Shown piece by piece: positions 24,872 through 33,359 of a stretch of 46,884 nt of DNA. Within the stretch, counting starts at the first letter, position 1. The number at the start of each line of letters is the position of its first letter. The notes below the pieces were generated by a model. It was not told the DNA's origin. It did not search any database and was given only the letters and a program-made list of their open reading frames with translations. A program made the position numbers and the translations under genes. The stretch is from Bacillota bacterium (GTDB taxonomy: Bacteria; Bacillota; Sulfobacillia; JAJZYS01; JAJYTV01): NCBI GenBank assembly GCA_021793645.1, contig JAJYSJ010000019.1:1-46884 (forward strand), written 5' to 3'.

Positions 24872-26287
24872 GTGCTAGAATCCCTGGAGGGCTATCTGCA
24901 GGCGGAGCGCGGGCGGCAGCTCGAGGAACTGCTGGACTTCCTGCGCATCGAGAGTGTCAGCGCGCAAAGCGCACACGGGCAGGACATGGCGCGGGCGGCC
25001 GGTTTCGTGGCGGCTGACTTGCGTCGCACCGGCTTTGATCGCGTGGAGGTGCTGGCAACAGGCGGCCATCCCGTCGTCTGGGCTGAGCACCTGCCCCAGC
25101 CCGGTGGACCGACCGTGCTGATCTACGGCCACTACGACGTCCAGCCGCCGGACCCCCTGGAGCGCTGGCATACGCCCCCCTTCGTGCCGGACCTGCGTGA
25201 AGGACGCATCTACGCCCGCGGCGCGAGCGATGACAAGGGCCCGCTGTTCATCGCCCTCAAGGCACTCGAAGCCTTGCGGCGGACGGCGGGAGAGCTGCCG
25301 CTCAACGTGCGCTGCCTGATCGAGGGCGAGGAAGAGCTCGGCAGCATCCACCTCGAACCGTTTGTCGCGGCGCACCACGAGATGCTGCAGGCGGATCTCG
25401 TCCTCAGCGCCGATGGCGCCATGTGGCGGGCGAGCGAGCCATCCCTGACGCTTGCCGCCAAGGGCCTCTGCGGGGTCGAGGTAAGGCTTTGGACGGCGAA
25501 CCAGGACCTCCACTCCGGCCGGCACGGAGGCGGCGTGCCGAATGCCCTGCATGTCCTCGCGGAACTCGTGGCGGGCCTACACGACGCACTCGGCCGGGTG
25601 ACCGTGGAGGGCTTCTACGACCGGGTGCGAAACCTCACGGCGGCCGAGCGGACAGAGATCGCAACCCTCGACTTCGACGAGGAGGCCTACCGCGGCGTCC
25701 TGGGGCTGGGAGAGCTTTGGGGTGAAGAGGGCTACTCGACGCTCGAGCGCCAGTGGGCGCGCCCGACGCTCGAGCTGAACGGCATGGGCGGCGGTTACCA
25801 GGGCGAGGGTGGTAAGACGGTCGTGCCGAGCGAGGCGATGGCCAAGATCACCTGCCGGATCGTGCCCGATCAGGATCCGGACGAGATCCGTTCGCTGCTG
25901 CAGGAGACTCTGCTCCGGCGTACTCCGCCCTACGCTCGCATCGAGGTCGCGGCGCAGGGTGGCAGCTCCAACTGGTACCGCATGCCCCCGGACCATCCGG
26001 TGCTCGCTCTCGCGGGGGAGGTGCTGCAGGAGGTAACGGGACGTGGTCCCGTGCGGGTGCGCATGGGCGGCACCGAGCCGTGCGCGGACCTCTTCCAGCG
26101 GGAACTCGGCGTTTCGACCCTGTTCTACTCCTTCTCCACCGCGGACGAGCAGTATCATGCACCGAACGAATTCTTCCGCCTTGAGCGCTTCGATCAGGGT
26201 CTGCGGGCCTGGGCGATCCTGCTTGCGCACCTGCCCGAGGTGCTCGGGGCGACGGACGGTATATCGCGCGAGGAGGGCAGCCGCTGA
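24872..26287 (+). CDS. M20-family dipeptidase/deacylase
   Basis: The 471-residue protein starts at GTG 24872, with GAAGGGGGA upstream. Metal-binding and catalytic motifs are plain: IYGHYDVQPPD, ARGASDDKG and the catalytic Glu pair in IEGEEELGS. RMGGTEPCADLF lies in the C-terminal half. The M20 lid domain occupies the middle. Members hydrolyse dipeptides, N-acyl or N-carbamoyl amino acids. It overlaps the next gene by one base. It is expected to act on products of the M28 enzyme or on the imported compound directly. Confidence 0.92.
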   Translation: MLESLEGYLQAERGRQLEELLDFLRIESVSAQSAHGQDMARAAGFVAADLRRTGFDRVEVLATGGHPVVWAEHLPQPGGPTVLIYGHYDVQPPDPLERWHTPPFVPDLREGRIYARGASDDKGPLFIALKALEALRRTAGELPLNVRCLIEGEEELGSIHLEPFVAAHHEMLQADLVLSADGAMWRASEPSLTLAAKGLCGVEVRLWTANQDLHSGRHGGGVPNALHVLAELVAGLHDALGRVTVEGFYDRVRNLTAAERTEIATLDFDEEAYRGVLGLGELWGEEGYSTLERQWARPTLELNGMGGGYQGEGGKTVVPSEAMAKITCRIVPDQDPDEIRSLLQETLLRRTPPYARIEVAAQGGSSNWYRMPPDHPVLALAGEVLQEVTGRGPVRVRMGGTEPCADLFQRELGVSTLFYSFSTADEQYHAPNEFFRLERFDQGLRAWAILLAHLPEVLGATDGISREEGSR

Positions 26288-27222
26288 TGGCCAAAACGCA
26301 GGGAACGCTTGCGGGCCGCAAGCTCCGTGGGTTCTTCGATGTGCCCGGCACGGAGGTCTCGATCCCCTATACCGACGTGCGAGGTGCGGCTGACGGCCCG
26401 ACGCTCCTGCTGTCGGGCGGGGTGCACGGGGGGGAATACCCCGGCATCGCCGCCGCCATCGAGATCGCGCGGCGCCTCGAACCCGGCGAGATCAAAGGGC
26501 GTGTGATCGTGCTGCACCTGACCAATCCCCCGGCCTTCTGGGGCCGGAGCCAGTATTATAACCCGCTCGACGGCAAGAACCTCAACCGCTGCTTTCCCGG
26601 GGACGCCGCAGGCTCGGCCTCGGAGCGCATGGCCGCCCGCGTGATCGCGGTGCTGCGCGAGGCGGACTATTGGATCGACATGCACGGCGGCGACATTCAC
26701 GAGGCGCTCGTGCCCTTCACCATCTTCTCCGACTACGGCAAGGAGGAGGTGCGCCGCACGGCCCAGGCGATGGCCGAGGCCTACGGCATTCCGCGCCTGA
26801 TCCGCTCGGCGAGCGTCGCCGGGGGCAGCTACGCGGCGGCGGCGGAACTCGGCGTGCCTGCCATCCTGCCGGAAGCAGGGCAGTTAGGCCAGCTGGACCC
26901 GTGCAACCAGGGGATCCACGAGCAGGGCGTCCTGAACGTCCTGCGCCTGCTCGGCATGCTGTCGGGGAGCACCACCTTGCATCTCTCGCCGCAGATCTAC
27001 ACGCGCTTCGTCTGGAGCCGCGCCCCGCAGGCGGGCTTCTGGCGCAGCCGGGTGCATCCAGGCGAGCGGGTGGAGGCGGGGGCCATCGGCGGCGTGCTGC
27101 ATGACGTCTACGGCGACTTGCTGCATGAGATCGCGGTGCCCGAGACGGGCGAGGTGCTGTTCGCCGCGAGCTCCTTTGCGATCGGCGCGGACGATCCGCT
27201 GTTCGCGGTGGCGGCGCCCTGA
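26287..27222 (+). CDS. Succinylglutamate desuccinylase/aspartoacylase-family hydrolase
   Basis: The 311-residue protein starts at ATG 26287, sharing a base with the M20 stop. Zinc ligands are seen in SGGVHGGEYPG (His and Glu, near residues 49-52) and in IDMHGGD. PLDGKNLNRCFPG is also typical of the AstE/AspA branch of the M14-like zinc hydrolases. These remove an acyl group from an N-acyl amino acid. With the M20 and M28 genes this suggests stepwise breakdown of an N-acylated peptide or amino acid. Confidence 0.88.
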   Translation: MAKTQGTLAGRKLRGFFDVPGTEVSIPYTDVRGAADGPTLLLSGGVHGGEYPGIAAAIEIARRLEPGEIKGRVIVLHLTNPPAFWGRSQYYNPLDGKNLNRCFPGDAAGSASERMAARVIAVLREADYWIDMHGGDIHEALVPFTIFSDYGKEEVRRTAQAMAEAYGIPRLIRSASVAGGSYAAAAELGVPAILPEAGQLGQLDPCNQGIHEQGVLNVLRLLGMLSGSTTLHLSPQIYTRFVWSRAPQAGFWRSRVHPGERVEAGAIGGVLHDVYGDLLHEIAVPETGEVLFAASSFAIGADDPLFAVAAP

Positions 27223-27255
27223 ATTGCTAGGCCGCAGGTGCAGAGGGGTAAGGAC

Positions 27256-27927
27256 ATGATCAAGACGGTCGTCGAACAGATCCGCCTCGAGCTACGTCGG
27301 CGCGTGCTGGTCGGGACATGGAGCCTCGGTACGCGCCTCTTCGAGGAGGAGATTGCGCAGGACTTCGACGTCAGCCGCAGCGCTGTGCGGGAGGCCGTGC
27401 GCCTGCTGGAGCAGGAGGGACTCCTGGTACGCACGCCGCACCGCGGACTCTACGTTGCGAGTCCGTCGGGGCGTGACACCCTGGAGGTGGCGCAGATGCG
27501 CGCCATTCTCGAGGCCAGCGCCGTGCGCTACAGTCCACCGCCCACTGCGGCAACCCTGCGCGAGCTCGAACGCATCTGCCAGCGGTTTGACGTCATCCGA
27601 GATTCGGACCACCTCGAGGCGGTCAACCTCGACCGCACATTCCACGGCCTGATTGCGGCGGAATCGGTGAACCGTCTGCTCCTGCTCAAGTTCCACGAGC
27701 TCGACGGGCACATCGCGATCTTCTTCCACTGGGTGACGGCGCACGTGCCGGGCCGCCTGGAAGACATCGGGGCCCGCCACCGGGCCCTCATGGACGCCTA
27801 TGCCCAGGGCGACCCGGAGATCTTCCGGGGGGCCGTGACGCAGCACTACGAGGAGGCTGCGGCGGAACTCGTGCGCCACCTGCCCCACGAGGGACAGGTG
27901 GCGCGGGGTGAGGGACAGCCCGGCTAG
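27256..27927 (+). CDS. GntR-family transcription regulator (FadR/FCD type)
   Basis: The start is ATG 27256, with GAGGGGTAAG before it. The first 75 residues are the GntR winged helix (RLFEEEIAQDFDVSRSAVRE, AVRLLEQEGLLV). The rest is a helical FCD ligand domain with His residues that normally bind a metal (DRTFHGLI, EDIGARHRALMDAY). The protein of about 223 residues is of usual size. As last gene of the operon it probably controls the transport and hydrolase genes in response to an acid intermediate. Operator sites were not identified. Confidence 0.9.
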   Translation: MIKTVVEQIRLELRRRVLVGTWSLGTRLFEEEIAQDFDVSRSAVREAVRLLEQEGLLVRTPHRGLYVASPSGRDTLEVAQMRAILEASAVRYSPPPTAATLRELERICQRFDVIRDSDHLEAVNLDRTFHGLIAAESVNRLLLLKFHELDGHIAIFFHWVTAHVPGRLEDIGARHRALMDAYAQGDPEIFRGAVTQHYEEAAAELVRHLPHEGQVARGEGQPG

Positions 27928-27935
27928 AGCCAGGG

Positions 27936-28646
27936 TCAGTCGTTCCAGGGGCCCTCGAGGGCGGCGTGGGTCTCCGCGACGCCCTCGGCCCATATCTCGA
28001 GCATCTCCGCGTCGGGCCTTTGGTAGCGCCCACCGTAGTTGCCGTCGACGAGGTAGGCGCGCACCTCGCGGGGGTTGAGCAGGCTTAGATGCACGGGATC
28101 CGAGAGGGGCTTCTCCCCGTCGGGCAGCCTGACGTTGGCAAGGCGTGTCCAGGGGAAGTTCTCCATCCAGGACGCGTGGGAGAAGTGCGGGTCGAAGGAG
28201 CGCACCTTCGCGATCGTGCGGGGTGCGTTCCACCAGTTGTAGAAGCGCACGCGTGCGTCCAGGTGGTCCGCCATCCACTCGCCCGCGAGTGATCCCGCCG
28301 GCTGGTTGCCGCCGTGGCCGTTGACGAGCAGGATGCGGCGGAAGCCCGTGCCGTAGAGGGCGTCTAAAAGGTCGCGGATGACATGGACATAGGTGTCGAC
28401 GCGCAGGCTGAGGCTACCGGGGAAGTCGCGGAAGTACGGCGTCACGCCGTAGGGCTGGGCGGGGTAGACGGGGATGCCGAGGGGCTCTGCCGCCTCGACG
28501 GCCACGCGCTCGGAGAGCAGGGCGTCCACGCCGAGGCTGAGATATCCGTGCTGCTCGACGGAGCCGAGTGGCAAAGCCACCCGGTCGTCGTGGCTGAGGT
28601 ATTCCTCGACCTGCATCCAGTTCATGTCGATGATGCGCACTGCCAT
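27936..28646 (-). CDS. Creatininase-family amidohydrolase
   Basis: The protein (about 236 residues) contains ALPLGSVEQHGYLSLGVDAL (metal-binding Glu and His), PYGVTPYF and LLVNGHGGN, the three creatininase signatures. The start may be ATG 28646, or GTG 28640, which has better spacing to GGGAGG. The frame extends upstream but only by non-homologous sequence. The family opens cyclic or linear amides such as creatinine and formamides of cofactor precursors. It converges with the GntR gene, eight bases apart. A role in the same catabolic theme is likely; the substrate is unknown. Confidence 0.88.
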   Translation of the reverse strand: MAVRIIDMNWMQVEEYLSHDDRVALPLGSVEQHGYLSLGVDALLSERVAVEAAEPLGIPVYPAQPYGVTPYFRDFPGSLSLRVDTYVHVIRDLLDALYGTGFRRILLVNGHGGNQPAGSLAGEWMADHLDARVRFYNWWNAPRTIAKVRSFDPHFSHASWMENFPWTRLANVRLPDGEKPLSDPVHLSLLNPREVRAYLVDGNYGGRYQRPDAEMLEIWAEGVAETHAALEGPWND

Positions 28647-28686
28647 TCCTCCCATGACGACGGCCAAGACGGAACGAAGGGACGGC

Positions 28687-29313
28687 TCAGGCGGATGCCG
28701 AGGGCGCCTTGCGCAGGGCGGTCTCAAGCCAGGAGAGGTCTTCGCCCTGCTCAATCGCGCGCCGCGTGCGCTCGTTATCCGCGAGCACGGCCTTTGCCCG
28801 CGCCAGGATGTCTCGGGCCTCCTGGCGCGGCACGAGGACGATGCCGTCCTCGTCGGCAAGCACGAGGTCCTTAGGCTTGATGCGCAGACCCAGCAGATCC
28901 ACCGACTGCCCGAGGGATAGGAAGTCCTGCCGGCGGGGCTTGCGCGGACAGGTGCCGCGGGCGAAGACGGGCAGGGCGAGAGCCCTGGCGTCGCGGGCGA
29001 AACCGTCGACGACGATGCCGACCGCGCCGCGCACCTTGGCCCGCAGCGACAGCAGTTCGCCGACAAGCGCACACTCCTCGCCGCCGCCGACGGCTACGAT
29101 CACGTCCCCCGGCTGCGCGCGCGTGGCGGCGGCCTGCAGGCCGAGGTTGTCTCCGGGACTCAGGTGCACCGTTAGGGCGTAGCCGCAGAGGCGCTCGCCT
29201 CCCCCGACCGCGTAGAGCCCGCACGGCAGGGCTGTCGCACCTGCATCGTAGGCGTCGCTCGACCCGAGCGCCGCGAAGGCCGCCCGCAGTTTCTCGTCCC
29301 CTGCCTCGGTCAC
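28687..29313 (-). CDS. RraA-family protein (HMG/CHA-aldolase-like)
   Basis: The 208-residue protein starts at GTG 29313 after AAGGAG. The Gly-rich central part (GDVIVAVGGGEECALVGELL) and GAVGIVVDGFARDARAL fit the RraA fold, whose Arg-Asp pair (here ARD) belongs to the active site of 4-hydroxy-4-methyl-2-oxoglutarate and related aldolases/decarboxylases. It is upstream of the creatininase gene in the same direction, 41 bases apart, so probably one transcript. A catabolic lyase is more likely than a role in RNase E control. Confidence 0.85.
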   Translation of the reverse strand: MTEAGDEKLRAAFAALGSSDAYDAGATALPCGLYAVGGGERLCGYALTVHLSPGDNLGLQAAATRAQPGDVIVAVGGGEECALVGELLSLRAKVRGAVGIVVDGFARDARALALPVFARGTCPRKPRRQDFLSLGQSVDLLGLRIKPKDLVLADEDGIVLVPRQEARDILARAKAVLADNERTRRAIEQGEDLSWLETALRKAPSASA

Positions 29314-29426
29314 AAGACATCGCTCCTTGCGGTACTGAATTACTCATTTCGGAATTTCGACAGAATTCCTGCGCCGGCCTACCGCCGTCTGCGCGAAAAG
29401 TGGCAAGGTCCGCTCTAGCGACATCT

Positions 29427-29935
29427 TTACCTGGACGACGGCTCACCGCAGCATCCGCGCGGATGGCGACTGCCCGCCGGACAGGCCCGAACCGCACCCA
29501 GCCGCACGCGAGCCCTAAACCCCTGGTCGTCGACGAGGAGGCCCCGCTCGAGCAGCAGTGTCGCGAGCGCGACGCCGACGTGCCCGGCCAGGTGGTCGTA
29601 GCAGGAGCGGGCGTAGCGGCAGTGGCCTCGCGCAGCAAGCGCACCGACGTCGTAGGCGCAATCCTCGATAGGGCTTCCACCGCCTCCGCCACCTCGGAGG
29701 CTACCAGGCGATACCAGCCCTGACGGCCCGTCCGCTCGCTGGTGAGGACTGTGGCATCCACGAGCTTTGCGTAAGTGCTGGCTGGCAAGCGAGGGGCTGA
29801 CCCCCGCGAGCTGCGCCAGTTCTCCGGCGCTCAGGGAGCGGCGGGAGAGAAGCAGGGTGACGAAACTGGCTCTGGTGGGATCGCCCAGGAGGGCGGCGAC
29901 CGCAGCGACATCCGCGTCTCCGCGCGAATTTCAAC
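29427..29935 (-). pseudogene. ArsR-family regulator with at least two frameshifts
   Basis: On the minus strand three frames in turn give one ArsR protein: first VAALLGDPTRASFVTLLLSR and SAGELAQLAGVSPSLASQHL, then (shift near 29766) KLVDATVLTSERTGRQGWYR, then (shift near 29613) RYARSCYDHLAGHVGVALAT and LLLERGLLVDDQG to a TAA at 29427. The HTH and the CYDHLAG segment are typical of an ArsR subgroup with a C-terminal extension. The start codon is also unclear. It is not expected to be functional. Confidence 0.8.
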
Positions 29936-30020
29936 CTCCGCTAAATTGTTTGCGTCTACCCTGGACGTATGACAGGTGGGTCCGGCCGGTAAGGTGAACT
30001 GGCGGAGGGAGAGGGCGCGG

Positions 30021-30276
30021 TTGGACGACCGGAACTACAGTGAGCGGGACCTTGCGTACGCATCCACGTTCGCGGAACTCGAGGCGCTGTACGCAGCGAC
30101 GGGGCGAAGCGCATCGGACGTCGGAGCGCGATCGGCGCAGGCCTCCTGCCACAGCCCGCGTACACCGGGGGCGGGAAGGATTGGGTACCCGTAGACTACT
30201 TCGCCCTACTCGATGCGGCGGGACGGGAGCCGGGGAGCCTGCGCGACGAGTTCCTGCGGCGCTATGCCGAGCCGTA
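30021..30276 (+). pseudogene. Small unrecognised gene with a frameshift
   Basis: A first frame from TTG 30021 reads LDDRNYSERDLAYASTFAEL and EALYAAT. After about 30120 a different frame reads IGAGLLPQPAYTGGGKDWVP and VDYFALLDAAGREPGSLRDE to a TAA at 30274. Together they look like one protein of about 85 residues, possibly of the DUF6058 type, broken by a one-base change. The family call is weak. Confidence 0.45.
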
Positions 30277-30485
30277 ACCTAAGTACCGACAAAAGCGAAC
30301 CTCGGGTGTCAGACGCACGCGAGGCATGCGACCATCCATACGCACAATCCGGGGGTCCGTCCCATCATTGACGTGATCTTCAAGGGCGAACATGACCACT
30401 CGTAGGCACTTTGCAGTGGTGGGTACAGCCGTGTAAGGATCGTGAGGGCTGGCGCCAGGGCGGCAGCCTGCTTCTGCGCAAGCGA
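30277..30485. other. Gene-free spacer
   Basis: Nothing was identified in this short stretch between two pseudogenes. Confidence 0.5.
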
Positions 30486-30518
30486 GGCGGCGGGTGAGAT
30501 GACACTCGCCCCGCCGCC
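30486..30518 (-). terminator. Hairpin after the GH18 paralogue remnant
   Basis: GGCGGCGGG pairs with CCCGCCGCC, with short extra pairing (GAG/CTC). It lies 16 bases beyond the stop of the minus-strand GH18 remnant. Confidence 0.55.
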
Positions 30519-30533
30519 CCGTCGCTGTTGAGA

Positions 30534-31151
30534 TTACTTCGTTCCGCGCTTCGTACCGCTCTGGCTGCGGGAGGTTCCGCTGTGCGTCGCCGTGCCCTTG
30601 CCCTTCGTGCCGGCGCGGCCGCTCTTCGTTCCGATCGGCCGGTGGGTGATGGGCTTTGCGCCCTTCTTCTTGTGGGTGTAGGCCGCGCTGGGTGCAGTGG
30701 AGTTGGTGGCGCCCGCCTGCAGGGAGGCGGCGTCTCCGTTCACCTTCAGCAGTTCCTGCCAGTAAGCCTGGTTCTCGTAGCCGACCTTCCAGATCGCGAT
30801 GCCGTAGAGTTTGTTCTGCTTCGCGATCGCGACTTTGTCGGCGAGGGCCTGCCGACCGCCGTAGTAGGCGATGTGCTGCTTGCCGTTCTTTGTGTAGGCC
30901 ACCTTAACTTCCTTGGTGACGGGGTTGTACGACTTCTCCGACGCCGGGGCCGTCGTCGCGACCTTCTGCGGGATGGTGATGGCCGTCTTTGCGCTTGTGT
31001 TCCAGTCGTAGCCGTAGTCGTTTACCCCGAGCACGATTTTGTTCGCGGGGACACCGGCGCTCAGGGCATGCTTTAGCGCGTTCACGACCCAGGCGTGCGG
31101 CGAAACGGGACCTGGGGCACTCGTGTTGTCGTGGTGATCGTAGGTCATCAG
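30534..31151 (-). pseudogene. 5'-truncated paralogue of the GH18-like lipoprotein gene
   Basis: This frame codes for the second half of the GH18-like protein at 34999 (LMTYDHHDNTSAPGPVSPHA onwards) and then its own C-terminus (HSGTSRSQSGTKRGTK instead of NNPAATRTGTRGTTG). The 567 bases at 30585-31151 match 35062-35628 almost perfectly. Upstream of 31151 the match stops abruptly and unrelated AT-rich sequence begins. Signal peptide, linker and the first half of the GH18 domain are missing. It is thus a broken paralogue with its own tail, made similar to the intact copy by recent duplication or gene conversion. Confidence 0.85.
30585..31151. repeat. 567-bp direct repeat, copy 1
   Basis: It is aligned without gaps to 35062-35628 (offset 4,477), with only a handful of differences seen by eye. 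Homologous recombination between the copies would delete about 4.5 kb. Confidence 0.9.
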
Positions 31152-31249
31152 GATGAACTGAAAACCAATACATACAATGGGTTCCATGCTCAATGCAGTT
31201 GCTTACCCTCATGCTCGACTGAATTCGACTACCAAGATATACTAAAAGC

Positions 31250-31863
31250 ATGCTAGTGCTGATGGACGAGTCAGGCGACACAGGCTTCAAGATCGGCAGC
31301 GGATCAAGTAGCCACTTTGTCATTATGCTGATATTGATTAGAGGTGTTGGCCAAGCCGAACTAGCCAACACTTATATGCAGGATGTACGGAAAGAGAGAG
31401 GATGGTCAAAGGAATTTCACTTCGTTCATGCTTCAGACAAAATAAGAATTGCGTTTCTATCGAAGATGGCAAAGGTTAAATTGTTGTATCGGGTTATTGT
31501 GTCTGATAAGAATGTGATATATTCTGAATTCCTTAAGGCGGACGGGGATAGCTTTTATAACTACCTAACATGATACTTGAGCATGATAATGGTTCGATTG
31601 AAGATGCGACTCTATTTCTTGACAAGCGCGGAGACAAAGGTTGGCGACATGCGTTTGCAAGTTACCTAAGGAAGACGGTAAATATGAATCCAGAAGGTGT
31701 GCGTAAAATAAGGGAGATTAAACTGAAGGATTGGCAAGAGAATAGTCTTGTTCAAATAGCAGACATGTATTCAGGTGCCGTGTATCGAATGGTTACAGAA
31801 GGGGATGATCGATTTTACAAGCTTATCAAGAAGCAGGAACAGGACTTCTGGAATTTTCGGTAG
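31250..31863 (+). pseudogene. DUF3800-family protein gene split by a frameshift, AT-rich
   Basis: A first frame (31250-31573) starts MLVLMDESGDTGFKIGSGSS, the acidic N-terminal signature of DUF3800 (DESGD), and ends SFYNYLT. A second (31570-31863) reads MILEHDNGSIEDATLFLDKR and later LVQIADMYSGAVYRM, the typical second half (LDKRGD, Q-ADM). The two overlap in ATGA and join smoothly as one protein of about 200 residues, so a one-base deletion is likely. Codon use is AT-rich and unlike all neighbours, indicating recent acquisition. DUF3800 proteins have an RNase H-like fold and often occur in mobile or defence settings. Confidence 0.75.
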
Positions 31864-31871
31864 ACAAAAAA

Positions 31872-31898
31872 GCACGGAAGCATCAAAAGCTTCCGTGC
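31872..31898 (-). terminator. Terminator hairpin of the AT-rich island
   Basis: GCACGGAAGC (31872-31881) pairs perfectly with GCTTCCGTGC (31889-31898). A run of six A on the plus strand just before it becomes a T-run on the minus strand, so it ends minus-strand transcription best. Confidence 0.7.
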
Positions 31899-32186
31899 CC
31901 GAGCGACTCAACTAGACCTCCATGGGCCACGCGCACATACTGAGTGACTATTCGCTGAGACGCTCTCGGTGACATGAGTATACCCACGTTGTCAAAAGTT
32001 AGTCAATACCATAATGCGGAAGACTTGCTTGAGGCTTGGGTATCAGCGCGCTACGACGCCCGGTCTGGATGCATTGCTGTTCAAGTATTCTAGGCTCGCT
32101 ACCGATTCCGGTGGTGTCGATCCACTGGGGCTGGTGATCTGGCATGCGCTTCTACCCTCCCTTCATCTGACCTTCCCTGATCTTAG
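31899..32186. other. Gene-free sequence, mixed base composition
   Basis: No coding frame, repeat or RNA gene was recognised here. GC rises from the AT-rich island back to genome level along this stretch. Confidence 0.5.
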
Positions 32187-32487
32187 CTAGTCTGGGTGCT
32201 TTAGGTCAAACGAGTTCTCGGGGAATGCGGTGGGAAAGATGGGCGAAGGGGCGCCAGTTAACACCGACCTGAGCGCCCTGAGGGTCTCGATCAAGCGCTC
32301 GCCATCTCCAGCACCTCGACCTCCGCCCCCAGGCCCACGCTCTCGGCGAACATCTCCTCTCCCGACGCGGGCGAGCAGGGTGGCGACGGGCAGGGTAGCC
32401 GTGGCATTATCCAAGCCAGCAGGGAGGCCGGCGCCGTCCGCGTCGGTGAACTCCGGACACATCGATCACCTCGATGCTCATGTCCAG
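32187..32487 (-). pseudogene. Possible decayed small gene, family unknown
   Basis: Minus-strand frames give MSIEVIDVSG, then in another frame FTDADGAGLPAGLDNATATL and PVATLLARVG, then EEMFAESVGLGAEVEVLEMA. These short sensible stretches in different frames suggest a decayed protein gene, but I cannot assign a family. Confidence 0.3.
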
Positions 32488-32624
32488 TGAGATTCCGTCT
32501 CCGCTGCATCCAGCCACGTCACCATCTCCCCGAACGTCGCCGCGCGGGCCAGGGCGGCTTCGACGCGCTGGTGCGAGGGGTTGGGCCAGCCGGAGGACGT
32601 GGGGGCGAGGGAGTCGGGGGCCGT

Positions 32625-33267
32625 GGGATCGGCGTCGCGGTCCTCGTGCGCGAGTCGATCCCGGACTGGGTCGCGGCGCGGCGCGTCTACGCCCGCGCGG
32701 GCAGCCTGCGCGGGGCAGGCGCGAGGACCTCCTGCAGCTGCTCGGGTTCAGGCTGCTCGGCGCGCAGGGCGAGTGGGGCGCGTTCGAAGCGCCGGGCCAG
32801 CCGCACCAGCTGCTGGAGCGGCTCCCCGCGATGGAACGCATCCCTGCCCCGCCGAAGTGCGAACGTTTCTCGCCGTGAAGGAGGCGCTCTCGCGCCTTTC
32901 GGTGGGTGAGGACCTCTCTGGCACAGTGCTCGAGAACTACGTGCAGGCGCTCGAAGGCGACGCGACCGATGCCGCGAGCTTTCTGCGCGACGCCCTGCTC
33001 TCAGCGGACGTTGGCAAGCCGGCGGGCGCCGGCGGCGAGATCCTAAGGCTCTCCTACGTGGAGCGGATCGGCGGACACGAGGCCATCGCCGACCGGCGCG
33101 ACCTCCCGTGAGCGACCTACTTCCGCCTGCACAAGCAGGCGCTCGCGCGGCTCGGGAGGGCACTGGGGGTCCTCGGCGTGGCGCTCGGGCTGATCGCCTC
33201 CGTGGCCGCGCTGTGGCTCGGCATCTCGCTCGCGTTCGTGAACTGGCAGGCGAACCAGACGCAGTGA
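32625..33267 (+). pseudogene. Decayed paralogue of the 1008 ATPase fused to the tail of the 4884 membrane protein
   Basis: Three frames in turn match the C-terminal half of the ATPase: VAVLVRESIPDWVAARRVYA, then EDLLQLLGFRLLGAQGEWGA, then FLAVKEALSRLSVGEDLSGT to ADRRDLP. An in-frame TGA (33109-33111) replaces an Arg codon before ATYFRLHKQA. Directly after LARLGRALG the frame goes on into GVALGLIASVAALWLGISLA and FVNWQANQTQ, the last residues of the membrane protein at 4884-5660. A deletion thus joined the two genes, which also stand close together in the intact locus at the left of the window. Confidence 0.85.
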
Positions 33268-33359
33268 CACGCAGTTGGAGCGAAGGTGTTCGTTCGGCAG
33301 GGGATCACAAGACGCCTTCGGGGGCAGATCTTGCATAGGGAACTGCGGAGGTGAGGCGG

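Noticed and set aside
27936-29072. Upstream extension of the creatininase frame to 378 codons
   Set aside because: The extra 140 residues are antisense-like to the RraA gene and show no homology. The family begins near 28646.
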